A stretch of 64,000 bases of DNA from Paenibacillus sp. Soil766 (GTDB lineage: Bacteria > Bacillota > Bacilli > Paenibacillales > NBRC-103111): the NCBI RefSeq assembly GCF_001428105.1, contig NZ_LMSJ01000058.1:246513-310512 (forward strand), read 5' to 3'. The notes under the pieces were generated by a model, which did no database searches, was not told the origin of the DNA, and saw only the letters and a program-made list of their open reading frames with translations. This document shows, piece by piece, positions 35,981 through 45,394 of the stretch; positions within the stretch are counted from its first letter, which is position 1, and every line of letters starts with the position of its first letter. A program made the translations under genes and the position numbers.

Positions 35981-37573
35981 TTAGAACCCCTCCCGTTTCG
36001 TAGGATGTGTGATATCCATCATCTCATAAACTCGCTTCATATCCAAGTGAGCTCGTACATGGTCAGCTAATCGATCAAACGCAGCTTCTCGGCGTTCCTT
36101 ATAACGTAGTCCTTGTAGGATAGGAGTTAAACCCTTATGTAATCGAATCTCATTTAACCAAGCTCTACGGAAATCATCATTGTGCAAAATTCCATGGATG
36201 TATGTTCCCCACACTCGGCCATCTAGTGAGGTTGCTCCATCATGATGTGAGCATGTTTCAAGAGGCTCCGTTGACTCTGTGCTTAATTGAGGAGCTATCT
36301 GGAAAGGAGGTACGGTTTCATGCACATACTGCGTCCGTCCCATGTGGATTTCATAGCCGTCGATTACTAAATTCGATGCGAAAAGCGTGCTGACACCCTG
36401 TACCCTTACAGTTCGTTTATCCGGCGTGAACACCGTTTCTGTTGGAAGCAAACCTAAGCCTTCAAGCTCAGCATGCTCCGACTCATACCTGCCAGGATCC
36501 AAGAGTGTGACACCTAGCATTTGGTAACCTGCACAAATACCTACGATCCACCCCTTCTCCTCATGAGCAAAAGAAACTAATCGCGCAGCGAGACCCGACT
36601 CCTTCAGATAATGTAAGTCTTCCATCGTATTCTTACTTCCTGGAAGTAAAACGACGTCCGGCTCTCCCCATTGGGCGAGATGCTCAATATAACGGAAATG
36701 CACATCGGATTCCTCTTGGAGTGGATCGAAGTCTGTAAAGTTAGACAAGCGGGGCAAGCGAATTACTGCGATGTCCAATTGATCTGCTTGTTTTCCTTGA
36801 CTGCTCGGGGATCTTCTGGTTTGTGCACGTTTGGAATCAAGTGAAGCCGAGTCTTCGTCCTCAATACCCAGCTGCTGCATATAAGGAATGACACCAAGAA
36901 CTGGCTTCCCTGTACGCTCTTCCAGCCAATCTAAGCCTGGCTTCAGCAGACTGACATCCCCCCGAAATTTATTAATGATAAAGCCTTGCACCCGATCTCG
37001 TTCCTCTGGGGTCAAGATGTCAAGCGTTCCCACAATCGAAGCAAACACCCCGCCACGATCAATATCAGCGACCAACAGAACCGGTGAATCTGCCCAACCA
37101 GCAAGCCTCATATTGACAATGTCGCGATCTTTCAGATTGACCTCTGCTGGACTTCCTGCCCCTTCCAGTACCACAATGTCATATTCGCTGCGTACGCGTT
37201 CTAAGGCATCTTTCACGATCGCTTCCGCTTGTGGCAGATAAGACTCTCTATACGTCCTTGCATCCAAATCTGCATAAGGCTTACCATGAACAACAACTTG
37301 TGCGACCATGTCTTGCTTAGGCTTGAGCAGAATCGGGTTCATATCTGTTGTAGCGACAATTCGGCAAGCATCTGCTTGCACACCCTGCGCCCTGCCTATT
37401 TCTTTGCCATCGAACGTGATGTAAGAATTGAGGGACATATTTTGCGATTTAAAAGGCGCTGTCTGCCAGCCGTCCTGTAAGAAAATACGGCATAAGGCAG
37501 CCGTAAGAATACTTTTGCCAACATCAGAAGCTGTACCTTGAATCATAAGAACCGCTGATTTGGATTCACGCAT
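35981..37573 (-). CDS. cobQ: Cobyric acid synthase
   Basis: 530-aa amidase that converts adenosylcobyrinic acid a,c-diamide to cobyric acid with ATP and glutamine. The N-terminal P-loop-like domain starts IQGTASDVGKSILTAALCR; the C-terminal class I glutaminase has the nucleophile Cys in GWIVGICAGYQMLG and the catalytic His in WGTYIHGILHND. A hydrophilic insertion (about residues 243-262, rich in Ser, Gln, Arg) separates the domains. GGAGG precedes the ATG. It overlaps cobD by 8 nt. Confidence 0.96.
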   Translation of the reverse strand: MRESKSAVLMIQGTASDVGKSILTAALCRIFLQDGWQTAPFKSQNMSLNSYITFDGKEIGRAQGVQADACRIVATTDMNPILLKPKQDMVAQVVVHGKPYADLDARTYRESYLPQAEAIVKDALERVRSEYDIVVLEGAGSPAEVNLKDRDIVNMRLAGWADSPVLLVADIDRGGVFASIVGTLDILTPEERDRVQGFIINKFRGDVSLLKPGLDWLEERTGKPVLGVIPYMQQLGIEDEDSASLDSKRAQTRRSPSSQGKQADQLDIAVIRLPRLSNFTDFDPLQEESDVHFRYIEHLAQWGEPDVVLLPGSKNTMEDLHYLKESGLAARLVSFAHEEKGWIVGICAGYQMLGVTLLDPGRYESEHAELEGLGLLPTETVFTPDKRTVRVQGVSTLFASNLVIDGYEIHMGRTQYVHETVPPFQIAPQLSTESTEPLETCSHHDGATSLDGRVWGTYIHGILHNDDFRRAWLNEIRLHKGLTPILQGLRYKERREAAFDRLADHVRAHLDMKRVYEMMDITHPTKREGF

Positions 37574-38672
37574 GGCCTGTACCTCCGCTTCTTGTTAGTT
37601 CGTTCATCATATTGCGTAAGGCTTGTAATAACCGCTCATTATCCTCACGAAGACGAATGGCTACGCGACAATAACGTTCATTCAGCCCTTCGAATAACGA
37701 TGCATCCCGAATCAGAATTCCTTGGCGACCCATAACCTGTTGGGCCTGTTTGACGCTAATCCCACTCGACACCGGAAATGAAAATAACAAGAAGTTCACA
37801 TCACTTGGTACAACTTCCAAGCCAATGTGGCGCAGCTGCTCGATTAGCCAAGGCTTCTCAATGCTCAGCCATTCTCTCGTAGATTGTTCAAATGCTTCAT
37901 CTTCCAGAACCGCAACCCCCATACGTTGAGCCAAATAGTTCACACTCCACTGTACCTGCTGCTGTCGCAGTTGTGTAATGAGATCAGGGTGAGCTACCAT
38001 AAAACCTAAACGAATGCCTGGGATCGAATAAAACTTTGTCATCGAACGAATCACAATGAGGTCTTGGCTTGTTGAGGCGAGTTTCAGTATCGAATGCTCT
38101 GACTCCTGTGGAACAAAATCCATAAAAGCCTCATCCAACACAAGCTTCCGCTGACTCTGAAGCAGATTGCTTAGTACGTTGCGAGGAATCAGTTTGCCTG
38201 TCGGATTATTGGGATGCCCGAGGAAAAACAAATCAAGAGCTGGCAGCACTGCTTCCACATCCTGCCATTGTAGTTCGAATTGATTTTGAGGGAGTAGGGG
38301 GATATTGGCTAGCTTGCCACCCGTCTTGTGAACCGCTTCCTCGTATTCGCTAAAAGACGGCCTAGCAAGCCCCGTCGTATTTGGCTTAACTACACGGATG
38401 ATCAAATCAATTAGCTCTGCGGCACCATTTCCAACTAAAATACTCTCCGGATCAATCTCGTATTTCTGAGCTAGCTTTCGACGAAGCTCACGTACAGCAG
38501 GATCTGGGTATTTGACAATATCGCGCCAACTCGCTGTTAGAATCTCCTTGACCACGTCAGGCGGCCCCAGAGGGTTCATATTCGAACTGTAATCCAGAAA
38601 CTGTTCCTTCGGCAGATGCCAAGCTTCCTCCGCTGTCCACAGATCACCTCCGTGTCCGTAACGCTCTAACAT
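37566..38672 (-). CDS. cobD: L-threonine-O-3-phosphate decarboxylase
   Basis: 368-aa PLP enzyme related to histidinol-phosphate aminotransferase. In cobalamin synthesis it makes the (R)-1-amino-2-propanol phosphate linker. Marks of the family are YGHGGDLW near the N-terminus, LDYSSNMNPLGPP, LFFLGHPNNPTGKLI and the PLP lysine in IVIRSMTKFYSIPGIRLGF. The operon context separates it from HisC. Note that cbiB of this operon is also called cobD in other nomenclatures. Confidence 0.92.
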   Translation of the reverse strand: MLERYGHGGDLWTAEEAWHLPKEQFLDYSSNMNPLGPPDVVKEILTASWRDIVKYPDPAVRELRRKLAQKYEIDPESILVGNGAAELIDLIIRVVKPNTTGLARPSFSEYEEAVHKTGGKLANIPLLPQNQFELQWQDVEAVLPALDLFFLGHPNNPTGKLIPRNVLSNLLQSQRKLVLDEAFMDFVPQESEHSILKLASTSQDLIVIRSMTKFYSIPGIRLGFMVAHPDLITQLRQQQVQWSVNYLAQRMGVAVLEDEAFEQSTREWLSIEKPWLIEQLRHIGLEVVPSDVNFLLFSFPVSSGISVKQAQQVMGRQGILIRDASLFEGLNERYCRVAIRLREDNERLLQALRNMMNELTRSGGTGHA

Positions 38673-38712
38673 ATATAGTCATTCCTTTCACGAAAAGATT
38701 ACAGACCCTATC

Positions 38713-39534
38713 CTACAAGCCAATGATTACGATGACAGCTAGCAAAAGCACACTTTCCAGCAGCTCATTTAAAGCGCCATACGTATCTCCGGTAAGTCCG
38801 CCAAGCTTGGAGGAGATATAAGCTGCAATCCCGCCTCCTACTAGCCTGGTGATGGTCATAAAACTTAGAACAATACTCCAGCTCGGTAACGAAGTAGGGT
38901 TTGTGGTGCAAATACATAGCGTGGTTGTTAATAGGGCTACTATAAGTGATACTGTGACATGCGTGCTGTTTACACCACGGAACAGACTGCCTAACCCCGA
39001 ATTCGGCCTTGCGTAAGGCCACATTCGAATAGCTGCAACCATGAACCAACGACTCCATATGGGAACGATAGCCAGTAGGACAAGCAGACTTCCTTGTCCC
39101 TCTGCTTGACTGGCATCCAACAAAGTATAGAGCAAGGAAAATTTTAGTAATAGATGCAGGACACACACAATAACGCCCATCGCACCGACACGGCTATCCT
39201 TCATAATCTCGAGCATTTGCTCGCGAGGACGGTGACTGAGGATCCCATCTGCGGTATCCATTAGGCCATCTAGATGCAGTCCGCCTGTGAGGATAACCCA
39301 GATCGTTAGAAGCAAAACAGCTGCCGGCATGGTTGGCAGAACGTAGGAAAGCTCAGCTCCTGCCAACATGAGAAGCAATCCGATCACGAAGCCAACAAGC
39401 GGGTAATAGATAGAGCTGCGCTGAAACACGCGCTCCGTATAATCAATCTGCACCGGAATCGGCAGACGCGTCAGGAATTGAAAGGCGGCTAGACAGGCTC
39501 GCAGCCAGTCTACCAAAGCATGAGTACGACGCAC
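38713..39534 (-). CDS. cobS: Adenosylcobinamide-GDP ribazoletransferase
   Basis: 273-aa integral membrane enzyme that joins adenosylcobinamide-GDP with alpha-ribazole to form the nucleotide loop. FQFLTRLPIP at the N-terminus and GGLHLDGLMDTADGIL, with its metal-binding Asp residues, are the CobS signature; about six hydrophobic spans follow. GTG start with GGGAGG just upstream. It overlaps cbiB by 25 nt. Confidence 0.94.
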   Translation of the reverse strand: MRRTHALVDWLRACLAAFQFLTRLPIPVQIDYTERVFQRSSIYYPLVGFVIGLLLMLAGAELSYVLPTMPAAVLLLTIWVILTGGLHLDGLMDTADGILSHRPREQMLEIMKDSRVGAMGVIVCVLHLLLKFSLLYTLLDASQAEGQGSLLVLLAIVPIWSRWFMVAAIRMWPYARPNSGLGSLFRGVNSTHVTVSLIVALLTTTLCICTTNPTSLPSWSIVLSFMTITRLVGGGIAAYISSKLGGLTGDTYGALNELLESVLLLAVIVIIGL

Positions 39535-40508
39535 AGGAGTCCTCCCATCACTACAAAACTTACGCCGTAGAGCATACTAACGGCGTTCACGATATCCCGC
39601 TGCGTTCGCGGACGCAGCGGCCAGCCCAGGCGGGCGCGCTCACTCGCCGCGCCGCCATAGACGTTCAGCCCGCCGAGCTCGATCCCGAGTGCCCCGGCTA
39701 CCGCCGACTCCGGGATCCCGCTGTTCGGGCTGGGGTGTAGATGCGCGAAGCGGCGAATCGCCGCCGCCGCGCGCGGTGCGGAGAGGCCCGGCTTCGCCAG
39801 GGCCACGAGGATGAGCAGGATCCCGGTGAGCCGCGCCGGAATCCAGTTCAGGGCGTCGTCCCAGCGGGCCGACGCGGTACCGAAATGACGGTATCTGTCA
39901 TTTCGGTAGCCGACCATCGAATCCAGCGTATTCGATGCACGGTAGAGCATCGCCAGCGGCGCACCGCCGATGAGCGCATAGAACAAGGGCGCGATGACCG
40001 CGTCCACGATGTTCTCCGCGACCGTCTCCACGACGGCTCGCGTGAGCTCCTCCTCGTGGAGCGCATCCGTATCCCGGCCTACGATGTAGCCGGTGTACTT
40101 GCGAGCATCCGCGAGATTGCCTGTACGCAGCGGATTGTAGACCAAATACGCGGCATCCTTTAAGCCTTTGATCGCCACCGTCGTGGAGATCAGCCACGTT
40201 GACACGGCGTACCCTAGCCAGGGATGAATATCATTTGCGAAATGGACCAGCACAAGTACAACAACAAAGCTCAGTGTAATTGTAGAAAGCATGAGCAAGA
40301 GGCCTTTCGCTCGCAGGCGTGAAGGGTGTTCATCCTTCTGGTTGCTTGATGTAACTTTCCGTGGATGCAACCTATCCTCCACCCATCGTATCCAGCGTCC
40401 AATAATAATAACAGGATGAGTGGGCCATTTCGGATCACCAATCAGCCAGTCCAATGCTATTGCAGTTGCCGTCATCCAGACGATTTCCTGCCATGAATAT
40501 ATCCACAT
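39510..40508 (-). CDS. cbiB: Adenosylcobinamide-phosphate synthase
   Basis: 332-aa membrane protein that attaches aminopropanol (phosphate) to cobyric acid. Family motifs are ALDWLIGDPKWPTHPV, ETVAENIVDAVIAPLFYALI and the RFAHLHPSPNSGIPESAVAG region with NVYGG. Bases about 39600-40080 are clearly richer in G and C than the rest of the operon, including long GC-ending codon runs. The ribosome-binding site is weak (GGTGAAG). It lies 40 nt after cobU. Confidence 0.94.
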   Translation of the reverse strand: MWIYSWQEIVWMTATAIALDWLIGDPKWPTHPVIIIGRWIRWVEDRLHPRKVTSSNQKDEHPSRLRAKGLLLMLSTITLSFVVVLVLVHFANDIHPWLGYAVSTWLISTTVAIKGLKDAAYLVYNPLRTGNLADARKYTGYIVGRDTDALHEEELTRAVVETVAENIVDAVIAPLFYALIGGAPLAMLYRASNTLDSMVGYRNDRYRHFGTASARWDDALNWIPARLTGILLILVALAKPGLSAPRAAAAIRRFAHLHPSPNSGIPESAVAGALGIELGGLNVYGGAASERARLGWPLRPRTQRDIVNAVSMLYGVSFVVMGGLLCVVLMLW

Positions 40509-40548
40509 AAGGGCTTCACCATTCCGTACTTACTTCAAGTATCTATAT

Positions 40549-41112
40549 CTATTCGTCTAACATATAAGCTCTACTTTTTAATTCGATCGGGATACCGACT
40601 GTGACCAGAAACACCTGCTGACAAGCTTCGGCCACGCGCTGATTCATCCGTCCAGCCAAATCTCTGAATTGGCGGCCAAGCGGATATTCAGGCACAATAC
40701 CATCCCCTACCTCATTCGTAACTAAGATAAGTTGTCCACTGTAGGAGGACACGACATTCACGAGCTCGTCAATTTGATCGGATACGAGTTGAACCGCATT
40801 GCTCTCCTGCTCGTAGTAGAGCAGCCAGTTCGTCAGCCATAGCGTCAGGCAGTCCACTAACACCACAGCACCCTCACCGCTCTTGTGAAGCTGCGTGAGA
40901 CAGTCTCGCAACGCATACGGTTCCTCCCGAGTTTCCCAAGGGAATCCCGAATGGTGCCTCTGCTGCTGATGCAAACCTATCCGCTCCCTCATTTCCTCAT
41001 CGTAGATGTGGGAGGTCGCAAGGTAAATCCCCTGCTTGCCGCGATGCATCGTCAGCTTCTCCGCGAAGGAGCTTTTGCCGCTTCGCGCCCCGCCCGTTAC
41101 CAGAACCGCCAT
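40549..41112 (-). CDS. cobU: Adenosylcobinamide kinase / guanylyltransferase
   Basis: 187-aa bifunctional enzyme that phosphorylates adenosylcobinamide and then adds GMP. The P-loop is VTGGARSGKSSFAEKL at the N-terminus; the guanylyl-accepting histidine region is HQQQRHHSGFPWETREEP, and VLVDCLTLWLTNWL and LVTNEVGDGIVPEYPLGR complete the signature. GGAGG precedes the ATG. It starts 26 nt after cobT. Confidence 0.95.
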   Translation of the reverse strand: MAVLVTGGARSGKSSFAEKLTMHRGKQGIYLATSHIYDEEMRERIGLHQQQRHHSGFPWETREEPYALRDCLTQLHKSGEGAVVLVDCLTLWLTNWLLYYEQESNAVQLVSDQIDELVNVVSSYSGQLILVTNEVGDGIVPEYPLGRQFRDLAGRMNQRVAEACQQVFLVTVGIPIELKSRAYMLDE

Positions 41113-41138
41113 CGTGTTCGCCTCCGTCTCTCTGTCTG

Positions 41139-42314
41139 TTACTCCCTCGAAACGCCTGCGCTTTCGAAGGTCGCCATTTCCTTCATGATCTTGCCTGCGG
41201 CATCGATCAAGTTGAACACAAGCACTGCTCCTGTGCCTTCGCCCAGTCGCATATCCATTTGCAGCATCGCTGCGAGGCCAGTCGATTCGAGCACCTTCCT
41301 ATGTCCCTGCTCCTGCGATAAGTGCGAGGCGAGCATGTAGGACGCGCTTAGCGGAGCTAATCGGCTCGCCACGAGCGCCGCGGTCGACGAGATGAAGCCG
41401 TCGACAACAACCGGGCAGCGATGCTTCGCTGCGCCCAGAATCACCCCAACGAGCCCGGCGATCTCCAAGCCGCCTACCTTACTCAACACCTCAAGCGCAT
41501 AATCACCGCTTGAGCCAGCACTTGCACTTGCACTTGCACTTGCACTTGCACCTGCACTCGCACTTGCACTTTCTCTCGCACCTGCACTTGCACTTGCACT
41601 TGCACTCGCCTCTGTCACCCCTGCCTCACGCCCAAGCAACCCATTCACGGCCAACGCCGTATTCACAACCGACTGCTTGTGCAGCCAAGTCGCATCGTCG
41701 ATGCCCGTCCCACGACCCACAGCGAGAGCAGGGTCTAACCCCGTCAACGCACACAAGATAGCTGCGCTCGCCGTCGTATTGCCAATCCCCATTTCACCCG
41801 TAGCGAAAAGTCGGTAGCCTTTTGCCACCAAATCGTCCACAATTTCACTGCCTGCTACAATCGCTTGAGTGGTCTCCTCCAGGGTAAGTGCCGCTTCCTT
41901 CGCCATGTTGCGCGTGCCTTTTCTAACTTTACGAGAGACGAGATTGGGATGCTCTAAATCTGCATTAACCCCCATATCCACACAAACCACATCAGCTCCG
42001 GCATGTCTAGCAAGGACATTAACAGCAGCCCCGCCATAGAGGAAATTAAGCACCATTTGCGGTGTCACTGCCGCTGGGAAGGCACTGATGCCTTCCTCAC
42101 AAACACCATGATCACCAGCCATGACAATAACCGCCTTTTGCTCAAAAGTCGGCATCACTTCACCTGTAATCCCTGCTACTTGGCGTGCAATATCCTCAAG
42201 CTTTCCCAAGCTTCCTTGCGGCTTCGTCAATTGGTTCAAATGGTCATTGGCTTGAAGAGCCACCTCTTGATGGATAGGTGCAATCGCGTTAATCAAATTA
42301 TGTAAATTGTTCAT
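41139..42314 (-). CDS. cobT: Nicotinate-nucleotide-DMB phosphoribosyltransferase
   Basis: 391-aa enzyme that makes alpha-ribazole phosphate from 5,6-dimethylbenzimidazole (or another base) and nicotinate mononucleotide. Conserved parts are QLTKPQGSLGKLEDIA, VVMAGDHGVCEEGISAFP, FATGEMGIGNTTASAAI and GLEIAGLVGVILGAA. Between VNGLLGREAG and DYALEVLSKVGG there is an abnormal insert of about 32 residues made mainly of Ala-Ser pairs (about 236-266), encoded by a hexanucleotide repeat; other CobT proteins have a short loop there. ATG 42314 has CGGAGG upstream. Enzyme activity is probably kept, as the insert stays in frame. Confidence 0.94.
   Translation of the reverse strand: MNNLHNLINAIAPIHQEVALQANDHLNQLTKPQGSLGKLEDIARQVAGITGEVMPTFEQKAVIVMAGDHGVCEEGISAFPAAVTPQMVLNFLYGGAAVNVLARHAGADVVCVDMGVNADLEHPNLVSRKVRKGTRNMAKEAALTLEETTQAIVAGSEIVDDLVAKGYRLFATGEMGIGNTTASAAILCALTGLDPALAVGRGTGIDDATWLHKQSVVNTALAVNGLLGREAGVTEASASASASAGARESASASAGASASASASASAGSSGDYALEVLSKVGGLEIAGLVGVILGAAKHRCPVVVDGFISSTAALVASRLAPLSASYMLASHLSQEQGHRKVLESTGLAAMLQMDMRLGEGTGAVLVFNLIDAAGKIMKEMATFESAGVSRE
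41515..41608. repeat. Hexanucleotide repeat (TTGCAC)n within cobT
   Basis: About 15 units of a 6-bp motif TTGCAC, with runs of five and four perfect units separated by variants (CTGCAC, TCGCAC, a TTTCTC interruption). It encodes the Ser-Ala run in cobT on the minus strand. Confidence 0.9.
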
Positions 42315-42337
42315 TATCGTCTTCCTCCGAACTTTCA

Positions 42338-43114
42338 TTATTTTCCAGGTTGTAATAAAATCTGCGGTACTTCACTCACAGGATGCTTAAGTACAATCGG
42401 CTCTGTTCCGTATACTTCAGCTATTTGTGTACTCGTAATAATTTCGGCAGGCGTTCCAATGGCGGTTACTCGCCCCTCATGGACAATCATCAATCTCGTA
42501 CAATACTGCGCTGCCAAATTCAAATCGTGCAAAACAGCAATAACCGTTAGTTCCGACTCTTGCTGCCAAGAACGTATATAATCCATCATCTGTATCTGAT
42601 AACCGATATCTAGAAAGGTAGTCGGCTCATCGAGCATGAGCAAGCTTGGTTGCTGGGCCATCACCTTGGCCAGAGCAACCCGTTGACGTTCTCCACCACT
42701 CAGACGCTCAATCGTACGATCTATAAGCCCTTCCAGCTCAAGCTTTGTGATAATGGCATCAATAAGTCCATCCGATTCAGCCATATCTTCGCCAAGCCAA
42801 TTTTGGAACGGATAGCGTCCCATTTCAACGACTTCACGAACCGTGAAGCCAACTGGTGGCAATGCATCTTGCTGAAGAACAGCGAGCCACTTGGCTAATT
42901 CTTTGCGTGAATACGAAGAAACCTGCTTTCCTTTTAAAAGCACATTACCATGCATGACCGGATCCATGCCGGATAGGAGTCGCAGCAACGTTGATTTTCC
43001 GCTGCCATTAGGACCAATAATCCCAAAAAACTCCCCCTGCCCGACCTCAAAGCTCATACTATTCAACACTTGTTGCTCTCGAAAGCTCTGAAAGAGCCCC
43101 TCCACTTGAATCAT
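42338..43114 (-). CDS. btuD: Corrinoid ABC transporter ATPase
   Basis: ABC ATPase of about 258 aa in the FecE/BtuD family that powers import of corrinoid through btuC. Walker A is IIGPNGSGKSTLLRLL, the signature is IERLSGGERQRVALAKVMA, Walker B is PSLLMLDEPTTFLD, and the switch His is in VIAVLHDLNLA. ATG 43114 has AGAGG 9 nt upstream; a TTG at 43123 would overlap the btuC stop. The B12-riboswitch operon context indicates corrinoid over iron-siderophore. Confidence 0.92.
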   Translation of the reverse strand: MIQVEGLFQSFREQQVLNSMSFEVGQGEFFGIIGPNGSGKSTLLRLLSGMDPVMHGNVLLKGKQVSSYSRKELAKWLAVLQQDALPPVGFTVREVVEMGRYPFQNWLGEDMAESDGLIDAIITKLELEGLIDRTIERLSGGERQRVALAKVMAQQPSLLMLDEPTTFLDIGYQIQMMDYIRSWQQESELTVIAVLHDLNLAAQYCTRLMIVHEGRVTAIGTPAEIITSTQIAEVYGTEPIVLKHPVSEVPQILLQPGK

Positions 43115-43119
43115 TGTGA

Positions 43120-44157
43120 TCAACCTCTTAACGTTTTCTTATCTTTATGGAGCAGATAGGCAAAAAATGGTGCACCTAGAAATGCAGTAATGACCCCAAG
43201 TGGAATTTCCGTAGGACTAAGTAGTGTTCGAGCCAACGTGTCTGCCCATAAGACATAAATCCCACCGCCAATTGCAGATAAAGGAATGATGAGTCGATAA
43301 TCTGGACCTACCAACATTCTCACCAAGTGCGGCACAATCAGGCCAACAAAGCCGATTACCCCTGCCACAGACACGGCTGCAGCTGTGATCAACGTCGAAG
43401 CGATCAGTACGATCAGTTTCGTACGCTCAACATGTACACCAAGATGTGCAGCCTGACGCTCTCCTAAGGCTAGCAGATTTAATGATCTCGCATAGCTTAG
43501 CAGAATCACCATACCGATTAGTAGATAAGGTAAAATCATATACGTATATGCCCATCCACGCATCGCTAGACTGCCCATGAGCCAAAAAATAATTTCATTA
43601 ACCGTTTGATTCGAAATCGAAACTAAGAACGACACAAACGCCCCTAGAAAGGCTTGCATCACAACGCCGGATAGAATCAGCGTTTCCATCTTTAGCTTTC
43701 CTTCAATCATGGCTAGCTTCAAGACCAGGAACAGAGAAATAAGCCCCGTCGCGAAAGCCATAATGGGGATCGACCATTGCCCGAACCAAGCGAACTGCAA
43801 CCCAAAATAAATAAGAACAGCAGCCCCAACAGAAGCTCCTGAAGATACGCCCAACGAGTAAGGATCGGCAAGCGGATTGCGCAGAACCCCCTGAAAACCA
43901 GCACCAGCTATGGAGAGTACAGCCCCTACAAGAATACCCAGTAACACGCGAGGAATTCTTACTTTATTAATGATTTGTTCCGAAGATTGCGGCCAGTTCA
44001 CCTCGATGTGACTACCTATCCAAGGTAGATGTTTCGCCAGAATCCCCACGATCTGTGAAATAGGGAGTTGCGCTGACCCAATGGATAAACTCACTACAAT
44101 AGAAAGAAGAAGGAGTATAATGCCTACTCCTCCTCCAAGCATCAATTTTCTTTTCAT
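43120..44157 (-). CDS. btuC: Corrinoid ABC transporter permease
   Basis: 345-aa FecCD/BtuC-type permease with about ten membrane spans. Typical motifs are KVRIPRVLLGILVGAVLSIAG, GFQGVLRNPLADPYSLGVSSGA, and GFVGLIVPHLVRMLVGPDYR, the coupling helix that meets the ATPase. It starts on the last base of the btuF stop (TAATG) and ends next to btuD, so the three import genes are tightly coupled. Confidence 0.93.
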   Translation of the reverse strand: MKRKLMLGGGVGIILLLLSIVVSLSIGSAQLPISQIVGILAKHLPWIGSHIEVNWPQSSEQIINKVRIPRVLLGILVGAVLSIAGAGFQGVLRNPLADPYSLGVSSGASVGAAVLIYFGLQFAWFGQWSIPIMAFATGLISLFLVLKLAMIEGKLKMETLILSGVVMQAFLGAFVSFLVSISNQTVNEIIFWLMGSLAMRGWAYTYMILPYLLIGMVILLSYARSLNLLALGERQAAHLGVHVERTKLIVLIASTLITAAAVSVAGVIGFVGLIVPHLVRMLVGPDYRLIIPLSAIGGGIYVLWADTLARTLLSPTEIPLGVITAFLGAPFFAYLLHKDKKTLRG

Positions 44158-45167
44158 TACTTCACCAATTCAGGATAGATCCCTTTCGCCATTTCCAGTA
44201 GACCATCCGTCAATCTCGGACCTGGGCGACTTACGGAGTTCTGGTCAAGACCTATCACACGTTTATTTTTCACGGCGTCAATCGCATCCCACCCACCGCG
44301 TGTACGAATAATCTCTTCTAATGGTTTCTTGCTCTTGATATCGACGATCCCATTTGCGAATAAGATGACGTTCGGGTTCTGTTGAATGATTTTCTCTTCA
44401 CTGATTTGATACCAGCCCGCTTTATCCGCAGCAACGTTAATTCCACCTGCGATTGTAATTAATTCATCCATGAACACACCGCTTCCTACTGTCCAGCCCG
44501 GTGCAAACTCCATATACACTTTTTTCTTATTCTCTTGCTTCACATCTTTTACAGCATCGACAACTTTCTGACGGTCTGCCTTCATTTTGGCGATAACTTT
44601 CTCCGCTTGCTCTTGATGATCCGTAATGAGTCCAAATGTTTGAATATTGTTAATCGCATCATCAAGCGTTTTGGGATCTACTTTAAAGACGTTAATGTTC
44701 ACCGCACGAAGATCATCAACTGCTTTAGCATCCATAGAAATACCACTGATAACAATACTCGCATTCGCAGCAATGACTGCTTCCATATTAGGCTTCGTAA
44801 TGCTGCCTAGCTTCGGCTTCGATTTAGCGGCTTCGGGATAATCATCGAAGTCCGATACACCGACAATACTCGCTTCAAGCCCGATCGCAAACAGCGACTC
44901 TGTCTCAGACGGCGACACGGATGCGATTCGTTCTGGTGCTTTGTCAAACGTAAACTCTTTACCTGTCGCATCTTTTACTGTCAAAGGGTATGTCGTTTTC
45001 TTCGCAGCGGCCGGTGTTGCCGAGGTTACTGGCTCCTTCGTCCCCGTCCCGCCTAGTTTCGATGGATCCGAAATTTCTGTTTCCTTCTTCGCACAAGCCG
45101 CTAACGAGATCGCGGTCGCCACCACTAATGTAAGAATTAGACCCTTTTTGAAATTGCTCTGTTTCAT
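44157..45167 (-). CDS. btuF: Corrinoid-binding lipoprotein
   Basis: 336-aa periplasmic-binding-type protein anchored outside the membrane. Lipobox LAAC is at residues about 21-24 after a hydrophobic signal; the spacer is Thr/Lys/Ala rich. The class III binding fold is shown by PERIASVSPSETESLFAIGL, SKPKLGSITKPNMEAVIAAN and the C-terminal GRPGPRLTDGL-like end (SRPGPRLTDGLLEMAKG). ATG 45167 has GAGGG 8 nt upstream. First gene after the B12 riboswitch, so corrinoid rather than iron is the likely ligand. Confidence 0.9.
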   Translation of the reverse strand: MKQSNFKKGLILTLVVATAISLAACAKKETEISDPSKLGGTGTKEPVTSATPAAAKKTTYPLTVKDATGKEFTFDKAPERIASVSPSETESLFAIGLEASIVGVSDFDDYPEAAKSKPKLGSITKPNMEAVIAANASIVISGISMDAKAVDDLRAVNINVFKVDPKTLDDAINNIQTFGLITDHQEQAEKVIAKMKADRQKVVDAVKDVKQENKKKVYMEFAPGWTVGSGVFMDELITIAGGINVAADKAGWYQISEEKIIQQNPNVILFANGIVDIKSKKPLEEIIRTRGGWDAIDAVKNKRVIGLDQNSVSRPGPRLTDGLLEMAKGIYPELVK

Positions 45168-45293
45168 CACTTAAACCCTCTTTTCATTATTTTGGTTCTA
45201 CAGCCAAATGAGACAATTGTCTACACCGTCCTTCTTGGAAGGTAACGATTCTTTCTTTTGCATTCATTCTCAGGCTGGGTAGCTTTTGGGGAT

Positions 45294-45352
45294 TAACTGG
45301 ATTTTCTACATCTATTTCTTTTCGCTTGAATTAGCTGCAGAAAATCCAGTTA
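45294..45352. repeat. 14-bp inverted repeat in the btuF leader
   Basis: TAACTGGATTTTCT (45294-45307) and AGAAAATCCAGTTA (45339-45352) are perfect inverted repeats around a 31-nt loop. They lie between the riboswitch terminator and btuF. Confidence 0.65.
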
Positions 45353-45394
45353 TTCGCTTGATCAGGATGCCCTAGGGTTGGCAACATAGCCAAA

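Noticed and set aside
39741-40163. Frames opposite and beside cbiB, up to 140 codons
   Set aside because: High GC makes stop codons rare here; cbiB is a clear match on the other strand.
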